A stretch of 64,000 bases of DNA. It comes from GCA-001735895 sp964651385. Lineage in GTDB: Bacteria; Pseudomonadota; Gammaproteobacteria; GCA-001735895. Location: the NCBI GenBank assembly GCA_964651385.1, contig CAZYYM010000001.1:62001-126000 (forward strand), written 5' to 3'. The notes under the pieces are model-generated. The model was not told the origin of the DNA and did no database searches. It was given only the letters and a program-made list of their open reading frames with translations. A program made the translations under genes and the position numbers. Shown one piece after another: positions 1 through 9,310 of this stretch (the first letter of the stretch is position 1; each line of letters begins with the position of its first letter).

Positions 1-678
1 TCCAGTCATGCTATCGACCACGAACAGAGTTTCACTCGGTGTTACCGCATCGTGAATGGCTTTGATTTCGTCCATCATCTGCTGATCAATTGCCAGTCGA
101 CCAGCGGTATCCAGAATCAGCACGTCGGCATTTTGTTTTCGGGCAGCTTCTTGCGCGGCTCGCGAAATATCGACCGGTTTCTGCTTAATATCACTGGGGT
201 AAAATATAGCCTCGACTTCATTCGCCAGCCTCTGCAGCTGATCGATAGCTGCGGGACGATAGATATCGGCACTGGCAACCATCACGCTTTTCTTTTCGAC
301 TTCAATCAGGCGCCTTGCTAATTTGGCTACGGTGGTGGTTTTACCTGCCCCCTGAAGTCCGGCCATTAATATGGTAACTGGCGGTTTCCGATCAAGTTCA
401 ATCGCATCATGCTGATGCCCCATTACTGCGACCAGTTCGTCGTTAACAACCTTCACCAGTGCCTGCCCCGGAGAAAGACTTCCAATCACTTCCTGTCCGA
501 GCGCTTTTTCGCGCACATTATCGATAAAGTCCCGGACGACCGGTAATGCCACGTCGGCTTCGAGTAACGCCTGGCGAACTTCCCGCAAACTCTCTTTTAT
601 GTTGTCTTCGCTGAGTCGACCCTGACCACGGAGGGTTTTCAGGGTTTTCGAAAGTCGATCGGTTAAGTTTTCAAACAT
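1..678 (-). CDS. ffh: Signal recognition particle protein Ffh, N-terminal part (cut by window start)
   Basis: This is the GTPase subunit of the bacterial signal recognition particle, which binds 4.5S RNA and delivers nascent inner-membrane proteins to FtsY. Reading leftward from the ATG at 676-678, the protein begins MFENLTDRLSKTLKTLRG, the typical Ffh start. It continues through the N domain into the G domain, with a P-loop of the form GLQGAGKTTT near residue 107 and a DTAGRL motif near residue 190. About 226 codons are present. The rest of the G domain and the RNA-binding M domain lie beyond position 1. Identity is secure from the motifs and from the nearby ypjD and corB genes, which flank ffh in E. 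coli too. Confidence 0.96.
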   Translation of the reverse strand, partial: MFENLTDRLSKTLKTLRGQGRLSEDNIKESLREVRQALLEADVALPVVRDFIDNVREKALGQEVIGSLSPGQALVKVVNDELVAVMGHQHDAIELDRKPPVTILMAGLQGAGKTTTVAKLARRLIEVEKKSVMVASADIYRPAAIDQLQRLANEVEAIFYPSDIKQKPVDISRAAQEAARKQNADVLILDTAGRLAIDQQMMDEIKAIHDAVTPSETLFVVDSMTG

Positions 679-724
679 AGCTTAATCTCTGGCATCAAAT
701 AATCGCCAATAAAATAAAGCGCAA

Positions 725-753
725 ATTATAACAGTCGCATAGCCAGAATAAAG
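725..753 (-). promoter_or_regulatory. Candidate sigma70 promoter for ffh
   Basis: On the minus strand a perfect -10 hexamer TATAAT (725-730) lies 17 bp downstream of a weak -35 CTTTAT (748-753). It would give a leader of roughly 40 nt before the ffh ATG. It was found by eye only; the -35 match is poor. Confidence 0.4.
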
Positions 754-902
754 AGACCTTCGATCACTGATAGGAATACATTGGATATATTGACTGCTTA
801 GAGACCCGTTCGCAAGACCAACTACAGTACATCCAGGCGATGTTGTTGAATCAATTTATTCAGTCAGTGCCTTAAAAGATCGCTTCAATGCTCCTGATCG
901 AC

Positions 903-1487
903 CTAGGCGGCCTGATCCGCGTATTTTCCTTTAATACCCTGGTAAGCTGATTTGATATGGTTTAAATCAGCCGCCATATCTCCGGTCGGTATAAAAGTCT
1001 TTAGGTAACCACCCTGTTTTTTTTGGAAATCGAGATACCCCAAAACGATCGGTACTCTTGCCCCCAAAGCGATATGATAAAAACCGGTCCTCCATCTTTG
1101 CACATGAGACCTGTTTCCTTCAGGGGCAATGATAAGGATCAATTCACTTGACTGATTGAATGCGTTAATCGTTTGCTGAACACGATTCTCGGAATGGTGA
1201 AGATTGATCGGTATCCCACCCAACCATTTCATTAGCGGACCGAATGGCCTTAGGAACAGGCTACTCTTGCCCATCCAGTAAACTTTCAGACGACATATTA
1301 AACTAACCGCTATGGTTAACGGAAAATCCCAATTACTAGTATGCGGATATGCGATAACCACAAATTTGGGCTCTTCTAACGGTGGCCTGCCTACAACCCG
1401 CCAGCCGGTTAAACGCAACCCAAGCCAGGCGACACCATAAAAAATCGGCATTACCAGCGGCGAATTAAACAGTGTGTGGCGATACAT
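903..1487 (-). CDS. PlsC-like 1-acylglycerol-3-phosphate acyltransferase family protein
   Basis: This 194-residue protein has the two core motifs of the glycerolipid acyltransferase family. HTSNWD, around residue 49, corresponds to the catalytic HX4D box. APEGNRS, near residue 120, corresponds to the EGTRS substrate-binding motif. It is shorter than housekeeping PlsC (about 245 residues) and resembles small PlsC-domain proteins of unknown acceptor. A hydrophobic N-terminal segment (about residues 10-27) suggests membrane association. The gene follows the MBL hydrolase gene on the same strand with 9 bp between them, so the two are probably cotranscribed. The biochemical acceptor (lysophosphatidate or another lipid) cannot be decided from sequence. 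Confidence 0.75.
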   Translation of the reverse strand: MYRHTLFNSPLVMPIFYGVAWLGLRLTGWRVVGRPPLEEPKFVVIAYPHTSNWDFPLTIAVSLICRLKVYWMGKSSLFLRPFGPLMKWLGGIPINLHHSENRVQQTINAFNQSSELILIIAPEGNRSHVQRWRTGFYHIALGARVPIVLGYLDFQKKQGGYLKTFIPTGDMAADLNHIKSAYQGIKGKYADQAA

Positions 1488-1496
1488 GGCAGCTGG

Positions 1497-2261
1497 CTAT
1501 AGCTTAAAGATTTCACTACCACGCAAATACTGCACATTGAATTCAGGCATTGCTTTTACGCATTCGCGATAAATCAACTCTTCCTCACCGGGCTTGAAAT
1601 GTGTTAGCCAGACGTCCGGGCGATGTTTTAATTTAGCGATATCTTCACCCAGCAAGCTTGGGCAGTAGTGTTTTGAGAGCTTACTGATATCTATATCATT
1701 ATTTGAAAACGCCGTTTCAACAAATAGTAAATCGATAGCATCGTAACCATTCAGCACCTCCCACAACCCGTCATTGGTCGTGGTATCGCCACTAAATGCC
1801 ACCGTACCTTTTTGTCCCTGAACACAATATCCTGCCCCGGGGACCGTATGATTAACCGGAATCATTTCGAATTCGCGCGAACGAATGGTTAACTTGTCAC
1901 CCGGTTGCATAACTCTGAATTGTAGCGAAGGTCTTTCCGGTGTCGGTAGTTCTGAAAAATCCGGCCAGATTGTCCAGTTGAAAACATGCTCTTTTAACGC
2001 CGCTATGGTTTCCTCCAGTGCATGCACAACAATTGGTTCATCATGAACCCCATACATTGTGTCGGCCAGAAGGGGTAATCCGGCAATATGATCCATATGC
2101 GAGTGAGTTAGGAATATGTGCCGTATCCCTGTCATCTGATTCAAGGGTAAATCACCAAGCCCCGTACCGGTATCAATCAGGACATCATCATCGATTAAAA
2201 AAGAAGTGGTTCGAAGATTTGCACCTATACCACCGGACCAACCTAATATTTTTATCTGCAT
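1497..2261 (-). CDS. MBL-fold metallohydrolase, cyclic-nucleotide phosphodiesterase-like
   Basis: This 254-residue protein has the metallo-beta-lactamase fold. It shows HSHMDHIAGLPLL near residues 53-65, a two-metal HxHxDH signature, then FSGDTTTNDGLW with a metal-bridging Asp, and a late LTHFKPGEEE. The wide spacing and the early GWSGGIGANLRTTSFLID resemble class II 3',5'-cyclic nucleotide phosphodiesterases and related RNase Z-like enzymes more than glyoxalase II. No signal peptide is evident, so it is probably cytoplasmic. It sits immediately upstream of the PlsC-like gene. Assignment to the MBL superfamily is firm; the phosphodiesterase activity is inferred from the overall pattern. Confidence 0.75.
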   Translation of the reverse strand: MQIKILGWSGGIGANLRTTSFLIDDDVLIDTGTGLGDLPLNQMTGIRHIFLTHSHMDHIAGLPLLADTMYGVHDEPIVVHALEETIAALKEHVFNWTIWPDFSELPTPERPSLQFRVMQPGDKLTIRSREFEMIPVNHTVPGAGYCVQGQKGTVAFSGDTTTNDGLWEVLNGYDAIDLLFVETAFSNNDIDISKLSKHYCPSLLGEDIAKLKHRPDVWLTHFKPGEEELIYRECVKAMPEFNVQYLRGSEIFKL

Positions 2262-2437
2262 GATTCTAAATTATGATATTTTCATTATTTGATTTGAACT
2301 CCAGTAGCGTTATATCAAATTAGACGGTAATAATCTTGATGTAACGTTCAAATTGTTGGAAAAAGCCGCCACTATGACTAGTGCCAGCGAAACCATTTTC
2401 AGTTACACTTCGCTATCTGAGCCATTGACCAAAGACG

Positions 2438-3229
2438 ATGTATCCCATCATAGCCAGTGTTATTGCTACAGTTTTTTACTGTCTGTCTGCCCTTCTCATT
2501 TTCAAACAAATGGATCAATCCAATCGACAACGCTGGGTTGCGTTATTACCCGCATTGGTAGCCACTCTAATACAGTCAATACTATTGAACTATTTAATTT
2601 ACCAGCCAGATGGCTTGAATTTGAATTTTTTTATGGCCTTTTTTCTAATCAGCTGGTTAATTTCAATACAAATATTGCTGAGTGCTTATTTTATTCGGAT
2701 CGAAAGTCTGGGTATAGCGGTTTTTCCTATCTGCGGTCTTGCCAGTATATTTGCCAGCCTCGACTTTCCCACCCAACTCATCGCGACAGGTAATAATGCC
2801 ATTCAGAGTCACATAATGATTTCAGTCGTGGCCTATAGTCTCATCACCTTAGGTGCCTTTCAGGCCAGTCTGCTGGCTTATCAGGATCACGCAATACGTT
2901 CCCATCATCCTGGCGGACTCATTCGATTTCTACCACCAATAAATGACATGGAATCATTGTTGTTTGTGTTTTTGGGGTTTGGCTTTGCCTGCCTGAGCAT
3001 GTCCCTCGTCAGTGGATTTTTCTTTCTCGAAGATATTTTCGCCCAGCATCTGGTTCACAAAACCATACTCTCGATAGTGGCCTGGTTTATCCTTGGCACG
3101 CTAATGTTCGGTCGCTTTAAATTCGGCTGGCGCGGTAAAACGGCTATCCGCTGGACTTTATCGTCCTTTCTATTTTTAATGCTGGCTTTTTTCGGAAGCA
3201 AACTCGTACTCGAATTTTTTATCCAATGA
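2438..3229 (+). CDS. ypjD: Inner membrane protein YpjD, CcsA/cytochrome c assembly family
   Basis: This is a 263-residue polytopic membrane protein with about eight hydrophobic segments, starting MYPIIASVIATVFYCLSALL. It belongs to the cytochrome c assembly (CcsA/CcmC-like) domain family. Its position between ffh and corB (yfjD) matches E. coli ypjD, which supports orthology. The E. coli protein is not a proven cytochrome c maturation factor, so a heme-handling role is family-level inference only. The stop codon lies 28 bp before the corB start, consistent with one transcript. A longer overlapping ORF in another frame (2353-2793) looks like a shadow. Confidence 0.85.
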   Translation: MYPIIASVIATVFYCLSALLIFKQMDQSNRQRWVALLPALVATLIQSILLNYLIYQPDGLNLNFFMAFFLISWLISIQILLSAYFIRIESLGIAVFPICGLASIFASLDFPTQLIATGNNAIQSHIMISVVAYSLITLGAFQASLLAYQDHAIRSHHPGGLIRFLPPINDMESLLFVFLGFGFACLSMSLVSGFFFLEDIFAQHLVHKTILSIVAWFILGTLMFGRFKFGWRGKTAIRWTLSSFLFLMLAFFGSKLVLEFFIQ

Positions 3230-3257
3230 ACCTTCTCATGGTTCCACTTTACTATCC

Positions 3258-4553
3258 TTGAGCGATTTCCCACTTTATTACCTGTTTATTACGCTGGTGG
3301 TTTTAGTAATGCTATCGGCTTTCTTCTCGGGTTCGGAAACCGGCTTGATGAGCCTGAATCGCTACCGGCTTAAACATCTGGCCGAAAAAAAACACGGTGG
3401 TGCACGCCGTGCACTCGAGTTGCTGGCAAATCCCGAAAAATTAATCAGCCTGATTCTGCTCGGCAACAACTTTATCAATATTCTGATAACTCAACTAGCC
3501 ACTTATATTGGTTATAAAATTTACGGTGAAGCGGGTATTGCGATCGCAACCGGCGTTCTGACGCTGATATTACTGATATTTGCCGAGGTGACGCCTAAAA
3601 CACTGGCCGCTACCAGGCCCGAGAAGTTCGCCTTTCCAGCCGCTTATGTTTACAAACCGTTGTCGCGTCTGATGTCGCCACTGGTGTCGATAATTAATTG
3701 GGTGGCGAAAATTATTCTATTGCCCTTCCAAATTACCCGCTATGCAGAGTCAGGTGACGCGTTAACCTCCGATGAGCTGCGGGTTGCCGTTTCAGAAACC
3801 AGTGGGCTAATCCCCGATTCGCATCGGGATATGCTGATCAGTATCCTGGATCTGGAGAAAGTCAGCGTTGATGACATTATGGTGCCTCGAAACGAAATCA
3901 TCGGTATAGATCTGGAAGAAAACTGGAACGATACGCTTAAACAGATCACGAATTTATCTTATACCCGAATACCTATTTATTCTGATAACATCGATAATCT
4001 GATCGGCCTGGCACAGCTGCGTAAAATATTGCCACTTTTGATGAACAATGAATTTAATCCAGAAAGCCTCAAAGCAATTACGCGCTCCAGTTATTTCATT
4101 CCCGAAGGTACCCCCTTAACCACACAACTCATTAATTTTCGAAAAAATAAGCGCCGCATGGCCTTTGTTGTCGATGAATATGGTGATATCCAGGGTCTGG
4201 TAACGATCGAGGATATTCTGGAAGAAATTGTCGGTGAATTTACCACTGATCCCACGGCCTTACATCAGGATTTTTATAAAGACACGGATGGCAGTTACCT
4301 GATCGATGGTTCAACACACGTCCGTGTACTCAATCGAAACCTGAAAGTTAATTTACCGACCGAGGGGCCAAAAACGCTGAATGGCCTTATCCTCGAGCAC
4401 ATGGAATTCATCCCGCATTCGGGCACCAGCCTGAAGATTGCAGACTATCCGATTGAAGTTATGCAGGTTAAGAACAATATGATTAAAACGATTCGTTTAA
4501 TGCCCATAGCTATCAAACCTAAACGACAGGTCGAGTTACCGCTGGATGGCTAA
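3258..4553 (+). CDS. corB: CorB/CorC-type transporter-associated protein (DUF21-CBS-CorC_HlyC)
   Basis: This 431-residue protein has an N-terminal DUF21 membrane domain (about residues 1-190, including FFSGSETGLMSLNR and AEVTPKTLAA). A CBS pair follows (about 200-320, including VDDIMVPRNEI and MAFVVDEYGDIQGLVTIEDI), then a C-terminal CorC_HlyC domain. The family is linked to magnesium and cobalt export or homeostasis. Synteny with ypjD matches E. coli yfjD (CorB). The start is a TTG at 3258; no in-frame ATG precedes it near ypjD. The end overlaps radA by 8 bp, so translation of the two is probably coupled. Confidence 0.9.
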   Translation: MSDFPLYYLFITLVVLVMLSAFFSGSETGLMSLNRYRLKHLAEKKHGGARRALELLANPEKLISLILLGNNFINILITQLATYIGYKIYGEAGIAIATGVLTLILLIFAEVTPKTLAATRPEKFAFPAAYVYKPLSRLMSPLVSIINWVAKIILLPFQITRYAESGDALTSDELRVAVSETSGLIPDSHRDMLISILDLEKVSVDDIMVPRNEIIGIDLEENWNDTLKQITNLSYTRIPIYSDNIDNLIGLAQLRKILPLLMNNEFNPESLKAITRSSYFIPEGTPLTTQLINFRKNKRRMAFVVDEYGDIQGLVTIEDILEEIVGEFTTDPTALHQDFYKDTDGSYLIDGSTHVRVLNRNLKVNLPTEGPKTLNGLILEHMEFIPHSGTSLKIADYPIEVMQVKNNMIKTIRLMPIAIKPKRQVELPLDG

Positions 4554-5907
4554 GGCACAATCCCAGTTCCAGTGTCGCGAATGTGCTATTCTGCTACCGA
4601 AATGGTCGGGGCAATGCCCCGATTGTAAAAGCTGGAATTGCGTAGAGGAATTACCGGCAATCACGCAACCGGGGAAAACTACTGCAAGCTGGTATGGCGG
4701 AGCGGGCAGTACATCAGCAGTCGTACTGGATCAGGTACCAACTTCGGATACGCCCCGCTTCACCAGCAAAATAGAAGAACTCGATCGAGTGCTCGGCAGC
4801 GGTCTGGTGCAGGGTTCGGTAATTTTGCTAGGCGGCGACCCCGGCATCGGAAAGTCTACCCTGCTATTGCAATGCCTGACACTGGTTAGCGAACAGCAGC
4901 CCGCATTATACGTAACCGGTGAAGAATCTCTCCAGCAGGTCAGTATGCGTGCGCAGAGACTCAGGTTGCCGAACCGGCATTTAAAATTATTGAGTTCGAC
5001 CTGTGTAGAAGAGATCATTGCCGAGGCAAGCGGTAACAAACCGGCCGTCATGGTGATTGATTCAATTCAAACCATTTTCACCAATAGCCTACAATCCGCA
5101 CCGGGCTCAGTTAGCCAGGTCCGGGAAAGTACCGCGATGCTGGTGCGGCTCGCCAAACTAAGCAATATTGCGATTTTTCTGGTTGGCCATGTCACCAAAG
5201 AAGGACAACTTGCCGGGCCGCGTGTGCTCGAACACATGGTCGATACCGTACTTTATTTTGAAGGCGATAACTCGACACGCTACCGGGTTATTCGCGCAGT
5301 TAAGAATCGCTTCGGAGCTATTAACGAACTGGGTATTTTTGCGATGACCGATGAAGGTCTGAAACAGGTCAGCAATCCGTCGGCAATTTTTCTGACGCAT
5401 CACGACAAGCCAGTATCCGGCAGCATTATTATGGTGTCCCGTGAAGGCACTCGACCTTTCCTGGTTGAAATACAAGCGCTGGTTACAGAAAGTTACGGTG
5501 GTCATCCCCGCCGAATTAGTGTTGGCCTGGAATCCAATCGGCTGTCTATGTTACTTGCCATATTACAGCGCCACGGCGGTATACCGTTATTTGATCAGGA
5601 TGTTTTTATCAACGCCGTCGGCGGCGTGCGTATCGCGGAAACCGGTGCTGATCTCGCGGTGATCCTGGCCATACTCTCCAGTTATCGCGACCTTCCAGTT
5701 AGCAATCGTTTTCTAGTATTCGGCGAAGTGGGATTATCCGGAGAAATTCGTCCCGTCCCCAATGGTGAAGATCGGCTGCGCGAGGCGGTAAAACACGGCT
5801 TCGAAACAGCGATCATCCCGAAAGCGAACATGCCCAAACGCGATAATTTTAAAACCCTGCGATTAATACCGGTCAATCATTTGGCTGATACGCTGGATGC
5901 TTTATAA
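4546..5907 (+). CDS. radA: DNA repair protein RadA (Sms)
   Basis: RadA is a RecA-related ATPase that promotes branch migration and processing of recombination intermediates. The 453-residue protein starts with a four-cysteine zinc finger (C10, C13, C24, C27). It has a Walker A of the form GGDPGIGKSTLL near residue 97, the RadA-specific KNRFG motif (KNRFGAINELG), and a C-terminal Lon-protease-like domain ending in VNHLADTLDAL. Length and domain order are typical. It overlaps corB at its start. xseB follows after 41 bp. Confidence 0.97.
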   Translation: MAKAQSQFQCRECAILLPKWSGQCPDCKSWNCVEELPAITQPGKTTASWYGGAGSTSAVVLDQVPTSDTPRFTSKIEELDRVLGSGLVQGSVILLGGDPGIGKSTLLLQCLTLVSEQQPALYVTGEESLQQVSMRAQRLRLPNRHLKLLSSTCVEEIIAEASGNKPAVMVIDSIQTIFTNSLQSAPGSVSQVRESTAMLVRLAKLSNIAIFLVGHVTKEGQLAGPRVLEHMVDTVLYFEGDNSTRYRVIRAVKNRFGAINELGIFAMTDEGLKQVSNPSAIFLTHHDKPVSGSIIMVSREGTRPFLVEIQALVTESYGGHPRRISVGLESNRLSMLLAILQRHGGIPLFDQDVFINAVGGVRIAETGADLAVILAILSSYRDLPVSNRFLVFGEVGLSGEIRPVPNGEDRLREAVKHGFETAIIPKANMPKRDNFKTLRLIPVNHLADTLDAL

Positions 5908-5948
5908 TCCCGCCGCAATATCGACTCGTCAACCATCTGAGCAGCAAC

Positions 5949-6194
5949 ATGCCGAAAAATAATGACCAATTGAAGGACTTTGAAAAATCGTTGTCACAAC
6001 TTGAAAAAATCGTCAATCGCATGGAAGGCGGTGATCTCGGGCTTGAAGAGTCGCTCAATCAGTTTGAAAAAGGTATCGAACTAGCGAAGAGTTGCCAGGA
6101 CACATTGAGCAATGCCGAATTACGCGTCGAGCAGCTCATAGAGAAAAACGGACTACAGCAAACCATGCCTTTCGAAGACTTCGATGAAGATTAA
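5949..6194 (+). CDS. xseB: Exodeoxyribonuclease VII small subunit
   Basis: XseB is the small subunit that assembles with XseA to degrade single-stranded DNA. The 81-residue sequence has the family core FEKSLSQLEKIVNRMEGGDLGLEESLNQFEKG, shown here only in outline, with the typical GDLGLEESL turn near residue 28. The tail is acidic, ending DFDED. The gene overlaps ispA by 11 bp, the usual proteobacterial xseB-ispA-dxs order. xseA is not in the window. Confidence 0.95.
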   Translation: MPKNNDQLKDFEKSLSQLEKIVNRMEGGDLGLEESLNQFEKGIELAKSCQDTLSNAELRVEQLIEKNGLQQTMPFEDFDED

Positions 6195-7089
6195 CAAAGA
6201 GACTTTCGAATCATTACTTGAAGACTACCAGCAACGTGTCAATCATGCACTTCACCACTGGTTACCCATCGAGTCTGTTAATCCAATAAAATTACATAAA
6301 GCGATGCGATATGCGGTCCTGGCGCCGGGTAAGCGTGTGCGCCCAGTGCTGGTTTATGCGACAGCTGCGGCTCTGGGGATTCATCTAGAACGGGTTGATG
6401 GGCTGGCTGCGGCTGTTGAAATGATTCATGCCTATTCTCTGATCCACGATGATCTACCCGCTATGGACGATGACAATTTACGCCGTGGTCGACCAACCTG
6501 TCATATAGAATTTGACGAAGCAACAGCCATCCTGGCTGGTGATGCATTGCAGGCCCTGGCATTTTATGTGATTAGCCACGATAAAAATATGATCAGGGAC
6601 AGTCGTGCGCGCCTGAAAATGGTTGAAAAGCTATCTTTGTTTTCGGGTTCCAGGGGCATGGCAGGCGGGCAGGCTATAGATCTTGCCGCAGTCGGCCAAC
6701 CTCTCAACATTACCGAGCTGGAAACCATGCATATTCATAAAACCGGCGCACTAATTCGAACCTGCGTGCAATTCGCTGCATTGAGTGCCGGCGATTTAGG
6801 CGACGAAAAATTTAAGGCCCTCGACAGCTACGCTAAAGCGATAGGTTTATCTTTTCAGGTACAGGATGATATCCTCGACGTTACTGGTAATACAGAAACT
6901 CTCGGCAAACCTCAGGGCTCCGATATAAAACACAACAAACCAACATTCCCTTCAATTATCGGATTACACGCTTCACGCGAGAAAGCGGCGGAGTTGCATC
7001 GCCAAGCTTTGCATTCTCTATCGATATTTAATGAGGAAGCCGACATTTTGAGGTATATTTCTGCCTGGTTTGTAGAGCGCACTCACTAG
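6184..7089 (+). CDS. ispA: Farnesyl diphosphate synthase (geranyltranstransferase)
   Basis: IspA condenses isopentenyl diphosphate with dimethylallyl and geranyl diphosphate to give farnesyl diphosphate, the precursor of undecaprenyl phosphate, quinones and heme O. The 301-residue protein has the first aspartate-rich motif DDLPAMDDD, followed by LRRGRPTCH, and the second aspartate-rich motif as DDILD within QVQDDILDVTG. GKRVRP near the N-terminus is the substrate-binding loop. It overlaps xseB by 11 bp and lies 6 bp before dxs, so precursor supply and chain elongation are encoded in one operon. Confidence 0.96.
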   Translation: MKINKETFESLLEDYQQRVNHALHHWLPIESVNPIKLHKAMRYAVLAPGKRVRPVLVYATAAALGIHLERVDGLAAAVEMIHAYSLIHDDLPAMDDDNLRRGRPTCHIEFDEATAILAGDALQALAFYVISHDKNMIRDSRARLKMVEKLSLFSGSRGMAGGQAIDLAAVGQPLNITELETMHIHKTGALIRTCVQFAALSAGDLGDEKFKALDSYAKAIGLSFQVQDDILDVTGNTETLGKPQGSDIKHNKPTFPSIIGLHASREKAAELHRQALHSLSIFNEEADILRYISAWFVERTH

Positions 7090-7095
7090 CATCTT

Positions 7096-8952
7096 ATGAC
7101 ATCAGATCTTTTCCCGTTACTGAACACAATCCATTCGCCAACGGATTTACGTTCACTTGATGAGGGCCAGTTACCACAGCTGGCTGATGAGCTGCGTGCA
7201 TTTCTAATTCAAAGCCTGTCTAAAACGGGTGGACATCTTGCATCGGGTCTGGGTTCGGTCGAAATTACTATCGCCCTGCATTATTTATTTGATACACCAA
7301 ACGACCGACTGATCTGGGACGTTGGTCATCAATGTTATCCGCATAAAATTCTCACAGGTCGACGCGACCAAATGCCGATGTTGCGACAGAAAGGCGGCCT
7401 CTCCGGATTTCCGAAAATAACCGAGTCAGAATATGACCATTTTGGAGCGGGTCATTCCAGCACCTCAATTAGCGCCGCACTGGGCATGGCGATAGCCGCC
7501 AAGGCCCGTAATGAGGATCGTAAAACCATTGCAGTTATCGGCGACGGCGGCATGACCGCTGGTATGGCTTATGAAGCACTAAATCATGGCGGATGTATCG
7601 ACACCGACTTACTCGTCATCTTAAACGATAACGAAATGTCCATATCGCCAAATGTCGGTGCCATGTCTAAATATTTGTCACGCATCTGGTCGGGAAAATT
7701 TTATTCCAATATGCGGGCCGGTAGTAAAAAAGTTTTACAGCAAATACCTTCGGCCTGGGAGCTTGCCAGACGAGCAGAAGAACACGTCAAGGGTATGATA
7801 GTACCCGGCACCCTTTTTGAAGAATTGGGTTTTTCCTATTATGGTCCGATAGACGGACATAATCTTCAAGATATCATTCCATTGATTAAAAACATGCAGC
7901 ATCTGTCCAGCCCGCGACTACTTCATATCGTCACTCAAAAGGGTAAAGGATATGAACCAGCCGAGGCCGATGCCTGTAAATTTCATGGTGTGGGTCCGTA
8001 CAATGCTGAAACCGGGGAGGTCGCTTCGACGAGTAAACCCGGTATGCAGTCTTATACCCAGATCTTTTCCGACTGGTTAGTACAAAAAGGCGAAGAAGAG
8101 CCTTTACTCCATGCAATCACACCGGCGATGAGAGAGGGGTCCGGCCTGGTTCAATTTTCCGAAGTGTTACCAAATCGGTACCATGATGTCGGTATTGCCG
8201 AGCAACATTCGGTTACTCTTGCTGCAGGCATGGCACAGGAGGGATTAAAACCAGTCGTTGCAATTTATTCTACCTTTCTACAACGCGCCTACGACCAATT
8301 TATTCACGATGTGGCCATCCAGGGACTCGATGTTACTTTTGCAGTCGATCGCGCCGGCATTGTTGGTGCCGATGGGGCTACTCATAGCGGCAACTTCGAT
8401 ATTGCTTATTGCCGTAGTATTCCCGGTGTCATACTGCTGGCCCCCGCCAATGGCAAGGATATGTTTGAGCTACTAAATACCGCTTATCAATACCCGGGGC
8501 CCGCACTGGTTCGCTATCCACGCGATAATACCGAAAAACCTGATCGAGTCGATACAGAAAAAACGGCCCAACTTGGTAAAGCAGTGGTGATACGAGAGGG
8601 TAAGCATACCGCTTTGCTTGTCTTCGGGACACAGCTCGATATTGCCGCTGAAATCGCAGCATCTCTTGACCTTACGCTTGTTAACATGCGCTTTATCAAG
8701 CCACTTGACGAGACACTTATCGATACTCTGGCCTCCGACCATGAAAACCTGGTGACACTAGAAGACGGTTGCATCCTGGGTGGCGCAGGCAGTGCAGTAC
8801 TGGAATATCTGAATTCAAAACGAATAATGAACCCCTGTTTAATTCTGGGACTTTCCGATCGGTTTCCCTCCCAGGGCAGTCGTCAACAGGTACTTGAAGA
8901 ATATGGACTCGACAAAGCCGGAATCGAACAATCTATACGAAATTTTATATAG
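7096..8952 (+). CDS. dxs: 1-deoxy-D-xylulose-5-phosphate synthase
   Basis: Dxs is the thiamine-diphosphate enzyme that joins pyruvate and glyceraldehyde 3-phosphate in the first step of the MEP isoprenoid pathway. The 618-residue sequence shows SKTGGHLASGLGSVE near residue 43 and DVGHQCYPHKILTGR. It also has the thiamine-binding GDGGMTAGMAYEALNHGG with a downstream NDN, and a transketolase-type central region with GIAEQHSVTLAAGMA. Length matches the family (about 620). The preceding gene is ispA. A pathway bottleneck enzyme cotranscribed with a downstream one is a common arrangement. Confidence 0.97.
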   Translation: MTSDLFPLLNTIHSPTDLRSLDEGQLPQLADELRAFLIQSLSKTGGHLASGLGSVEITIALHYLFDTPNDRLIWDVGHQCYPHKILTGRRDQMPMLRQKGGLSGFPKITESEYDHFGAGHSSTSISAALGMAIAAKARNEDRKTIAVIGDGGMTAGMAYEALNHGGCIDTDLLVILNDNEMSISPNVGAMSKYLSRIWSGKFYSNMRAGSKKVLQQIPSAWELARRAEEHVKGMIVPGTLFEELGFSYYGPIDGHNLQDIIPLIKNMQHLSSPRLLHIVTQKGKGYEPAEADACKFHGVGPYNAETGEVASTSKPGMQSYTQIFSDWLVQKGEEEPLLHAITPAMREGSGLVQFSEVLPNRYHDVGIAEQHSVTLAAGMAQEGLKPVVAIYSTFLQRAYDQFIHDVAIQGLDVTFAVDRAGIVGADGATHSGNFDIAYCRSIPGVILLAPANGKDMFELLNTAYQYPGPALVRYPRDNTEKPDRVDTEKTAQLGKAVVIREGKHTALLVFGTQLDIAAEIAASLDLTLVNMRFIKPLDETLIDTLASDHENLVTLEDGCILGGAGSAVLEYLNSKRIMNPCLILGLSDRFPSQGSRQQVLEEYGLDKAGIEQSIRNFI

Positions 8953-9100
8953 CAATTATCTATAATGATAGGCGAGCGATGACAATTAAGCACGTTTACC
9001 CGTTATTTGTTGGCGTCCACTTTCTTATTCACATACAATTACTCGCGATGTGACCTGATAATAGGTTGCAGGTTTCCTTATTATTACTGAGTAAGTAGTT

Positions 9101-9310
9101 ATGTCTGATTTAGTATCTGGCACGGTTAAATGGTTTAACGACGCAAAAGGGTATGGATTTATTTCCCAGGAAGGCGGTAAAGATGTTTTCGTCCATTTTA
9201 GTGCTATTCAAGGCGAAGGTCATAAAACTTTGCAGCAGGGACAGGCAGTAACCATGAAAGTAACTGACGGTGCAAAAGGCCCTCAAGCTGAAGATGTTTC
9301 ACCCGCCTGA
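9101..9310 (+). CDS. Cold-shock domain protein, CspA family
   Basis: This 69-residue single cold-shock domain has both RNA-binding motifs: RNP1 as KGYGFIS (about residues 16-22) and RNP2 as VFVHFSAI (about 29-36). Proteins of this family bind single-stranded RNA and DNA and act as RNA chaperones or antiterminators. The gene stands alone, with 148 bp after dxs and 373 bp before folE2. The long upstream gap could hold a structured 5' leader as in E. coli cspA, but I cannot show one. Which csp paralogue this is cannot be told from the window. Confidence 0.95.
   Translation: MSDLVSGTVKWFNDAKGYGFISQEGGKDVFVHFSAIQGEGHKTLQQGQAVTMKVTDGAKGPQAEDVSPA

Noticed and set aside
2018..2263. Rightward frame opposite the MBL gene
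   Set aside because: It lies wholly within the well-supported MBL gene on the other strand and has no recognisable motif.
2353..2793. 146-residue rightward frame overlapping ypjD
   Set aside because: The overlapping ypjD frame shows clear membrane-helix composition and family motifs; this one does not.
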